Part shown: positions 57,421 to 64,000 of the stretch, piece by piece | Layout of the letters: each line of letters opens with the position of its first letter | Position numbering within the stretch: the stretch's first letter is position 1 | Assembly: GCA_933207985.1 (NCBI GenBank) | Contig: OW240912.1 | Location: 108,935,503-108,999,502 of the forward strand | DNA length: 64,000 nucleotides | Direction: 5' to 3' | DNA from: Pelobates cultripes | Taxonomy: Eukaryota; Chordata; Amphibia; Anura; Pelobatidae | Notes under the pieces: model-generated | The model's input: the letters and a program-made list of their open reading frames with translations, nothing else | Database searches by the model: none | What the model was told of the DNA's origin: nothing | Translations under genes and position numbers: made by a program

Positions 57421-57699
57421 CAGGATCTCCTCATCAGACGAGGATGCTGCACAGGTGCTAGATCTATTCATGTCCATGTGAATGTTCCAGTAGATGTGCA
57501 GGTCCCAGATGTATATATATACATTTATTGAAAATACAATGTAAAGCAAAAAGGCTTAAATAAAATACAATTATTATAAATTAAAACCATTATCAAGATG
57601 TGAGGTTAAAATTTTGCTAAAATTAGTAAACAGAATGTTGAACAAGCAGAACAAGAGACAATAGTAACTCAAATGACATAAAAATAAAGACTATAATTG
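57421..57699. other. Unassigned DNA
   Basis: AT-rich flank preceding the older PLE remnant. Confidence 0.4.
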
Positions 57700-58690
57700 G
57701 AGACCTTACCGTCATTTAACAAATTACTCTATAAAAAATTAGTAAACTTAAGTATTAGGAAAAAGGTATAGTTTTTCCATCAAAAGAGAAGCTGTCTCAT
57801 AACCCAATCTCACAAGATTTCTCTTATTTAGAACCAAACTCACCCTTACGGATCAAGAATACAAGATCACAAAAAAGAATTTGGTCTTGAGAAGAAGGGA
57901 AATTATAGCTGGAAAAAAATTTAAAAGAGAGGAAGATAGAGAAATTAAACCAAAAGGTATTTTCTAAATTTAACAAATACATTTAAAAAAAATATCAAAT
58001 AGAAGTTTTAAACTAAGCTCTTAAATTTGCCCCCACTTGTTTCAACAGACCTCTTAACATTTTTATTGATATGCATAAATTTATTCGAAATATGAGTATT
58101 AAAAAACATTTTTTTTAAACATTGTCCATAAAGTTAAAACAATGTCAGTAAACAAAAAGGAAATTCAAGAAGCCAATATTTTTACACATGCATTTTTTAA
58201 GATCTAAATCCTATTTCTTCTCTAAACAATATATACGTGGAGTAAAAACCAAAGAAAAAGTTACCTGCGCTGAAGGGTCAGTGTTATGACCTGCTTAGGG
58301 GGGGTCTGCCTTGACATTGGCAGGCGGGCATTCCCTCCAATGGCCATTGGAGCAACTAAATGACCTCCATTTGTCTAAATATACATAGGGATTAAGGAGA
58401 GAGCTCAGGTAACTTTCTTTTCTTTGGTTTTTACTATATATTGGGGCTGATGTGTACTGTAGTCATTGCTGCCGGCCCAGTAGTGATGGGAGTGAGTGCA
58501 GGACTTTTCTTTTTGTATTAATATATACGTGGGGCTATGAAAGTTTTTGAATCTTTAGTTATGAATAAAATGAAAAACGAATTTCTAAAAATAAACATAA
58601 CTTAAAGTAGCATCATCAGAAAGCTATAAAGGAGTTACAAAATTATACTAATAATATAAAACCTGCTGATAAAGGGAAAGGAATTGTTCT
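57700..58690 (+). pseudogene. Older Penelope-like element, N-terminal region
   Basis: KLTLTDQEYKITKKNLVLRR near 57840-57900 and KFAPTCFNRPLNIFIDMHKF near 58022-58080 parallel the younger PLE (KFAPTSSFNSFQAFLDVNKF at 60000). The frame then continues through YFFSKQYIRG to a PADKGKGIVL-like phrase near 58668, the start of RT. It is split by the 279-bp insertion at 58241 and ends at the hAT terminus at 58698. Multiple stops; dead. Confidence 0.6.
58241..58519. mobile_element. Small foldback insertion, 279 bp
   Basis: A 13-bp duplication, AATATATACGTGG, flanks it at 58228-58240 and 58520-58532. Arms AGTAAAAACCAAAGAAAAAG (58241) and CTTTCTTTTCTTTGGTTTTTACT (ending about 58435) are inverted, followed by an 85-bp tail. 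Non-coding. It lies inside the older PLE reading frame, so it is younger than that copy. Class not recognised. Confidence 0.7.
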
Positions 58691-58697
58691 TCTAAAT

Positions 58698-59170
58698 CAG
58701 TGGTAGTCAACCTTTTTCTTCTTACCACCCACTAATGCATCTTTCTTGATGGAAAAATTTCCTTACCGCCCACCAGTTTTCGCGCAAGTGCAGATTTTTT
58801 TTTAGAAAGGAGGGCGTTTTAAAAAAAAATAAATGTACGTACATTTATCTTTTTATTTCTACTTAATGCATGCTTAAAATATTTTTAACTTTATAAAGTT
58901 TAATGAGAAAACAATAAAGTAAATTTAAATTACCTTTACTAGTGATTAATGAGATCCTTGAGGTTGATGCTGCGAGACTAAATATTTGATATCTGGTTCG
59001 ATTTTCGTAAGGAACAAACGAAGGTCTCCTCTTTCGGTGATATTCAGACGACTTCTCTGTTTGCGCATAATATGATTTCTCATCTGTGCGTCAGCTCCCC
59101 TCCTCTCCCTCCTCAATTCCCCTCCCCACCTTTTTTTTTTTCCTTTTTTCTATTTTTTAACCTTACTTAT
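58698..59170 (-). mobile_element. hAT element 3' portion
   Basis: CAGTGGTAGTCAACCTTTTTC at 58698 is a hAT terminus. On the minus strand a transposase C-terminus is followed by about 250 bp of 3' UTR to this terminus. The other end is truncated at a pyrimidine-rich run near 59130-59155. Confidence 0.7.
58946..59099 (-). pseudogene. hAT transposase C-terminal fragment (ZBED/GTF2I-repeat-like)
   Basis: The frame is open from 59099 to a TAA at 58946-58948. It encodes about 50 residues ending LFLTKIEPDIKYLVSQHQ plus PQGSH, the characteristic C-terminus of a hAT transposase lineage related to domesticated ZBED-type proteins; RLNITERGDLRLFL precedes it. No internal stop occurs. The catalytic RNase H-like core and BED zinc finger are missing because the element is truncated upstream. 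Confidence 0.75.
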
Positions 59171-59255
59171 AGCAATGCCCAGTAGGAAGGCTGAGCTAGA
59201 TAGCCCACTTACTATAGCCCACTATAACAGACAGGCACACATACATACATAGTAA

Positions 59256-59909
59256 ATAAGAGTAAATAAGAGAAGTGAGACAGCGCTAAATAACCATCTT
59301 AAAAAGAAATACACTTCAGAAAACTACCCTTCTAGACCTAATCATCATAACTATACGTACAACAACTCTCACCCTCACAACAATGTATCATACCAGCCAC
59401 CTTCCAAATATCGCAATTATGTTACACGAGCACCCCATCACCAATTCCCATCCACAACAAGACCCCAATACACGTCTTCCCACATAAATCACGTCCCTTC
59501 TAAATCACCTTACCAAAATAAAAGAAATACATACCAACTACCCTCGTACAAACAACGGAAATTTCCCCACAACAACTATAATTCTATACCCCAATCACCT
59601 AGATATCAAAATTCCTCTGGTTTTAATTTTAATTTTTCACCAAAGCCACAAAGATCTAGGTATACTAACGATCACAACGAATATGCTAATTACTCAAAAT
59701 CACCTACAATTCCAAATCATACCAACAGATACCAATTATTATCAGTCGACTCTGACTTTGATAATGAGGACCATTTTTTAGAGATACGCACTCACCAACC
59801 CGCACTAGCTCAGACACCATACCCATCACGCTCCCAAAAAAGAACTTTAAACCAAGAGGGAGACGAAGTGGAAGAAGGGAACAAAAGAGAAAGATTGGAA
59901 AGACAATAA
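59256..59909 (+). CDS. PLE upstream frame (Asn/Pro/Tyr-rich)
   Basis: Open for 217 codons from after TAA at 59253 to TAA at 59907, without an in-frame ATG. The composition is rich in N, S, P, Y and H (NYTYNNSHPHNN, RYTNDHNEYAN), ending acidic then basic (EGDEVEEGNKRERLERQ). It resembles the low-complexity N-terminal portion of vertebrate PLE proteins. It overlaps the RT frame by about 140 bp (59768-59906) in a different phase, so either a 1-2 bp indel separated one ancestral ORF or the element uses two overlapping frames. Confidence 0.55.
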   Translation: MRVNKRSETALNNHLKKKYTSENYPSRPNHHNYTYNNSHPHNNVSYQPPSKYRNYVTRAPHHQFPSTTRPQYTSSHINHVPSKSPYQNKRNTYQLPSYKQRKFPHNNYNSIPQSPRYQNSSGFNFNFSPKPQRSRYTNDHNEYANYSKSPTIPNHTNRYQLLSVDSDFDNEDHFLEIRTHQPALAQTPYPSRSQKRTLNQEGDEVEEGNKRERLERQ

Positions 59910-62227
59910 TACCTTCTACTAATTCCTGCAATGGCATTTTTAACCTCTCTCAAAAAGTTTTATCAGTTGCACAATTATCTGTTTTAAGTAAGGGTCTTAA
60001 ATTTGCCCCCACTTCCTCTTTTAATTCATTTCAAGCTTTTCTTGATGTAAATAAATTTGTTAGAAAGGCTACATTGAAAAGATTTTTTATAAGTAAAAAC
60101 GATGAAGAATCTACCCCTTCTATCTCACCTCTTCCCTCAGAGACTATAAATAGTCCTTTTTTGAATACACATCTGAGAGAAAAATCTAAATTTTACCCAT
60201 CCCATTTTAAATCAGCTCCTTTGATTTTATTTGAAAAACTTGTTCTTAAAGATTTAGAAAAAATCAAATACAAAAAATATGACTCTAATAACCTCACGAA
60301 TAGTGAGAGACAGGCAATCAAAGAACTCCAAAAAGATAGTGAGATTGTCATAAAACCAGCTGATAAGGGGGGAGGAGTAGTCATTCAATCTAGTGAAATG
60401 TATGTAAATGAAGCTCATAGACAATTAAAAGACGGTAATGTATATGAACAACTTTTAACTGATCCGATTAAAAATATCCAAACTATTTTATCTAATTTTT
60501 TAAATAAGGGTCTAGATCTAAAAATTTTAAATAAACATGAATATAACTTTTTAAACAAGAAACATTCAATTACCCCTGTTATCTATTTTCTTCCTAAAAT
60601 TCATAAAAATGAACAACATCCCCCAGGAAGACCCATTGTTTCAGGGATAGACTCACTTTTAAGTAACCTCTCTCAGTATATAGATACCCTTCTCCAACCC
60701 TCAGTCAAACTTATGAAATCCTATTTAAAAGACTCCATGTCACTTTGAAAATTTTTAAATGATTTTACCTGGAATGATAATTTTATATTAGTCACATGTG
60801 ATGTACAGTCTCTCTATACCATTATCCCCCATGATATTGGTTGTCAAGCCATAAAAGAAATTTTAACTCAGGAAGCTAGGATTCCCGACATTCAAATTGA
60901 TTTTATAATAGAAGGTATCAATATTATTTTAAACAATAATTATTTTTTGTTTTTAGACTCTTTTTATTTACAAAAAAGAGGTACTGCTATGGGGACTAGG
61001 TTTGCCCCTAGTTACGCTAATTTGTTTATGGCTGATTGGGAAAATGAAGCCATATGGGGAAATCATACCTGGCGGGCAAACCTAGTCTCCTATTTCAGAT
61101 ATATAGATGATCTCTTTTTTATTTGGGATGGACCTGAAGAACATCTTATTGATTTTATTAATTTTTTAAATACTAACAATAGGGGCATTATCCTCACATA
61201 CGAATTTAGTAAACAATCTATCAACTTTTTAGATTTAAATATTTTTATTAATAAGGGACAACTCCAAACAAAAACTTTCTTCAAAAAAGTGTGTGTAAAC
61301 ACGGCTATAGACCGATCTAGTTGTCACTATAAGCCGTGGCTAGAAAGTGCCCCAAAAAGTCAGTTTCTACGGCTTCGCAGAAACTGTTCAGAACTCACAG
61401 ATTTTAACGAACAAGCAGAGTTTTTAAAAAATAAATTTATTGAAAAAAATTATTCAGAACCAGATCTGAATACTACAATCAATACAGTCAAACAAAAAGA
61501 AAGAAAAGATCTTCTGACATATAAAAATAAAGAAAACAACGATACTATATCACTTCCAGTTATTTTTAATTTTAACAATAAAAGCAATGATGTCAAAAAA
61601 ATAATAAGAAAGCATTGGCACATACTTAAACATGATGAGATACTTAATCCCATCATACCTACTCATCCAAACATTGTTTTTAGAGGAGCACCTAATTTTA
61701 AATCTATCCTAACTACAAATTTTACAAAAAAATCTCCTTTAAAAAACGTATCATTTTTTCCTCAAACAAAAGGTTTTTTTAGATGCAAACAATGCATTGT
61801 ATGTAAAACTGTGGATCATGCTATTTCATCAAAAACTACAAAATTTATGTCAAATCAAACTAAAAAAGTGTATGATATTTATGATTTTATAAGCTGCCAT
61901 ACGAAAAATGTTATCTATCTGCTCGAGTGCCCGTGTGGCCTCCAATATGTGGGGATGACCACAAGGTGCCTAAAGATAAGACTGAGCAAACACTGCAGAA
62001 ACATTAGAAATGGATACTTAAACCATACAGTATCCAAACATTTTATTATGCACAATAAAGATCCCCGTCTATTAAAATGTATTGGTATTAAAAAATGTTC
62101 TACCTCTTGGCGAGGAGGTGATATAAAAAAGTTACTTGGAAAAATAGAGATGGAATGGGTGTATAAACTTCAGACTCTTATACCCCATGGCCTGAATGCA
62201 GATTTTGATTTACACAATTTTTTATGA
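59768..62227 (+). pseudogene. Penelope-like reverse transcriptase and GIY-YIG endonuclease
   Basis: One frame, closed only by TGA at 60746-60748. It starts basic (KKNFKPRGRRSGRREQKRK, NLS-like), then KGLKFAPTSSF. RT blocks: IIKPADKGGGVVI (about 60350), YFLPKIHKNEQHPPGRPIVS, LVTCDVQSLYTIIP (catalytic D), KRGTAMGTRFAPSYANLF, and YIDDLFFIW at about 61102 (YxDD intact). C-terminally, CKQCIVCKT forms a Cys cluster, and VIYLLECPCGLQYVGMTTR with RLSKH is the GIY-YIG nuclease. The original enzyme nicks target DNA and copies its RNA. The stop lies between RT blocks, so the copy is inactivated recently or by a single base. Confidence 0.85.
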
Positions 62228-62678
62228 ACTTTTATGTGATTTAATGTCTGTACCTTTAAATTATGGTTTTAAATATAATTTATTTTTAACCATTTTCTTT
62301 TATCTTAATCTGCTCCTCTCATTTGCATTGTTCCCTTTTTTATCTAACATAATGTGGCTTTGTTTTAATTTAGAATATTATTATTTAGAATACTATTTCA
62401 TTTTATTACTCCCATTTGGTGTTTCTTATTATCAATCCACATGCTGCAATTGAAACTCCATTCCCCATAAAGCATTTCGGCCATTATTGCCGAAAATCAC
62501 GTGACCACTTTTATTGCTTAATTTTAGACAGCTAGCCCCTTCGTTTTTATGTTTTAACCTTTTCTGCCACATCATATTGATCTGTGAACCCTTAATAATT
62601 ATGTTTAACCGATTTTTGCAATTTCCGCCGCTCGCAACTACATTTCCCATTTTCTATGTGCCAGGTAAATCATGTTAT
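62228..62678 (+). other. PLE 3' untranslated tail
   Basis: AT-rich, with a hairpin ATTTCGGC..GCCGAAAAT near 62472-62497 and an ACTACATTTCCCATTTTC phrase before the hammerhead-like motif. An 85-codon open frame at 62196-62453 is composition-driven. Confidence 0.55.
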
Positions 62679-62719
62679 TCCATTTGAAAAAGTCCCTTTG
62701 TGACGAAACACGTTATGGA
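62679..62719 (+). ncRNA. Hammerhead-like motif at PLE 3' end
   Basis: Stem I TCCAT/ATGGA (62679-62683, 62715-62719) brackets TTGAAAA (for CTGANGA), an extra A, a short GTC..GAC stem II, GAAA and ACACGTT. One CpG-to-CpA change in stem III and two core changes reduce the likelihood of activity, but the fold is in the right place for a PLE ribozyme. Confidence 0.4.
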
Positions 62720-62999
62720 TATTTGAATATTGTGTTTTTTTTTCAATTTGACAATTTTTATTTTATCAGAGAACATGTTGGGGTACAGAAAGGAAAAAGG
62801 GGAGGGTATGCAGTTGAGGTACAATGCTTCAAGATACATTTTATACATTCGGGAACCAGGCCAGGTATTCAACTTTGTGGGAGTACCTCCCCCACTTTTT
62901 TGACCATGATCCGACTTGTCTGACCCTCATAACCTTGCGTTGAATGTGGGGTTGGGTAAGGGGGGATGGGGGAAACAGGGGTTCGGGTATTGGGAGAAG

Positions 63000-63282
63000 A
63001 GATGGGGGAGCGGGCTGCAAGAGCGCCGTATCACTCCATGTCTCCTCCTTGGTTGTCATACTTTGTTTGGTTCCTGCCTCTTGTCCCCTGGGTAACTATG
63101 TACAGTGTGGGTGGTTGTTCCGCATTTGCCTAATGAATTATTTGTCTTCAGCTGGGTTTATCACAATGCCTGTTTTCGAACCTTGGTGATAGGGTTTGTG
63201 GCCCCCCTGCGCCTGAGTGGTTAGGTAGTATTCGTGGTACTTTTTTTTTTTTTTTTCTCCTCTTTCTTCCCCTTTACTCTCG
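63000..63282 (-). other. L1/Tx1 3' UTR
   Basis: Non-coding sequence between the ORF2 stop and the A tail, with a T-run on the plus strand at 63241-63257 and pyrimidine-rich DNA after it. It continues to 62748. Confidence 0.6.
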
Positions 63283-64000
63283 TTAGTGTTCGAGCCCCTC
63301 CTCAACCTTCTTCAGGTATGCCTCCCATATTCGCCTGGCGTCCCTTAAGTGGTGTGCTGGGCGCATCAGCTGGCTAGTCTTCGTTTCATATGTTAGGTTT
63401 AGGGAGATCTGTTGGATAAGGCTAGATCTCTCCGGTGGCTTTGGTTGTTTCCACCCTCTGGCTATTAATAGGTTGGCAGCTATCAGTATGTGGTATGTTA
63501 GGCCAGCATGTGCATTTGGGAGTGGGTCTAGGGATATGAAGAGTAGAGCAGTTTCTGGTTTCAGATTGTTTCCTGAGTTCAGTGCCCCCTTTAGCATCCC
63601 TTCAACTGTCCTCCAGTATCCCCTGATGGTCGCGCAGGTCCACCAAATGTGGAACATCGTGCCCTCATCTTGTAAACATCTCCAGCATAGCCGTGAGGTG
63701 TTGGGGTATATGTTTGCCAGTCTGGTTGGCACTAAATACCACCTATATTGGATCTTGCGCATTAGCTCTAGGTGGGATGCGCATCTGGATCTGCCTTTAT
63801 GGGCTGTAAAAGCCTGATTCCATTGTTCCTTTGAGAAAGTTGTATTTAGGTCCCTATGCCATGCCTCTATGAATTTGTCTAGCTGTGGTGGTGTCTGTTG
63901 AGTTGGGTTATTTAGTGTTGCATACACCAGGGAGAGCGGTTTCTTGGGCATTGTCCTAGACTCGCACGCTTTCTCTATGTGTTGCGCATATGTCTGGGCT
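63283..64000 (-). CDS. L1/Tx1 ORF2 C-terminal region, partial at window edge
   Basis: Open without a stop from the window edge (64000) to the stop at 63283, over 235 codons visible. Conserved features: RKIQYRWYLVPTRLANIYP, then the zinc-knuckle-like CWRCLQDEGTMFHIWWTC (C-x2-C-x8-H-x4-C), followed by the hydrophobic LTYHILIAANLLIARGWK stretch and a helical C-terminus (DARRIWEAYLKKVEEG). ORF2 supplies endonuclease and RT in L1 retrotransposition; those domains lie outside the window. This visible part is undamaged. Confidence 0.8.
   Translation of the reverse strand, partial: AQTYAQHIEKACESRTMPKKPLSLVYATLNNPTQQTPPQLDKFIEAWHRDLNTTFSKEQWNQAFTAHKGRSRCASHLELMRKIQYRWYLVPTRLANIYPNTSRLCWRCLQDEGTMFHIWWTCATIRGYWRTVEGMLKGALNSGNNLKPETALLFISLDPLPNAHAGLTYHILIAANLLIARGWKQPKPPERSSLIQQISLNLTYETKTSQLMRPAHHLRDARRIWEAYLKKVEEGLEH

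Larger units (their letters stand above)
59220..62720 (+). mobile_element. Penelope-like element, nearly complete
   Basis: This contains an upstream open frame, an RT-GIY-YIG frame with one stop, a 450-bp tail and a hammerhead-like motif (62679-62719). The right side is cut by the antisense L1 whose tail begins at about 62738. PLEs are eukaryotic retroelements whose RT is related to telomerase. No target duplication could be identified because both flanks are repeats. Confidence 0.85.
62738..64000 (-). mobile_element. L1/Tx1-type LINE 3' end, continues past window
   Basis: On the minus strand the element ends GATAAAATAAAAATTGTC followed by an A tail at about 62747-62738, including an AATAAA signal. 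The ORF2 C-terminus lies at 63283 and the sequence continues beyond 64000. It interrupts the PLE tail region. Confidence 0.8.

Noticed and set aside
57430..57470. Hammerhead motif around CTGATGAGGAG on the minus strand
   Set aside because: No GAAA follows a closed stem II, and stem I cannot form.
1..64000. CRISPR arrays, bacterial operons, rRNA or tRNA genes
   Set aside because: No regularly spaced identical repeats, no operon-like gene layout, and no cloverleaf or rRNA signature was recognised; the repeat content is that of a vertebrate genome.

Overview
This window is repeat-dense vertebrate DNA, most likely from an anuran amphibian. The repeat combination points there: L1/Tx1-type LINEs, Penelope-like elements (PLEs) with a GIY-YIG endonuclease and hammerhead-like 3' motifs, an Ngaro-type tyrosine-recombinase retroelement with an SGNH-hydrolase-like tail, Tc1/mariner transposons, hAT elements, and TTAA-flanked T2-like MITEs beginning TTAAAGG. 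The assignment is inferred from repeat families; no host gene fixes the species. There is no bacterial or plasmid signal, no CRISPR array and no recognised rRNA or tRNA gene. The only candidate host-gene signal is a possible splice acceptor, short terminal exon and 3' UTR at 9.72-10.54 kb.

Layout. 0-5 kb: a hAT-type composite holding a MITE and a CA array, then an ORF1-plus-tail L1 insertion with a 16-bp target duplication. 5.5-8.6 kb: a hAT non-autonomous element with exact 8-bp duplication, an antisense L1 ORF2 remnant and a T2-like terminus. 8.9-18 kb: GT-rich repeat, the candidate terminal exon, long unassigned AT-rich DNA, T2-like MITEs and a second ORF1-only L1 copy. 19.7-26 kb: a composite element with a GT minisatellite, a 1.2-kb field of degenerate TTAGGG-like repeats cut by a 133-bp hAT hairpin, a Tc1 remnant, and an antisense PLE tail with the best hammerhead-like motif. 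27-37 kb is the centrepiece. A dead R2/R4-like LINE carrying a restriction-like endonuclease remnant is interrupted by a Tc1 element, itself hit by a LINE fragment, and by a 5.86-kb Ngaro-like element. That element has textbook split direct repeats and decayed gag, RT-RNase H, tyrosine recombinase and SGNH segments. 38-55 kb: a complete TTAA MITE with several perfect hairpins, PLE tails, two LTRs (one with exact 5-bp duplication), a dead L1, a Tc1 element, a foldback element with 18-bp duplication and a CA minisatellite. 55-64 kb: a third Tc1 inserted in an LTR-like repeat, an old PLE split by a small foldback insertion, a hAT transposase 3' end, a nearly intact PLE encoding RT and GIY-YIG, and an antisense L1 running off the window edge.

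The protein-coding sequence in this window belongs to transposable elements, nearly all of it inactivated by stops, frameshifts or deletions. The most complete are the PLE RT-endonuclease frame (one internal stop) and the edge-truncated L1 ORF2 C-terminus. Family names rest on motifs recognised by eye, and boundaries without a target duplication are approximate.
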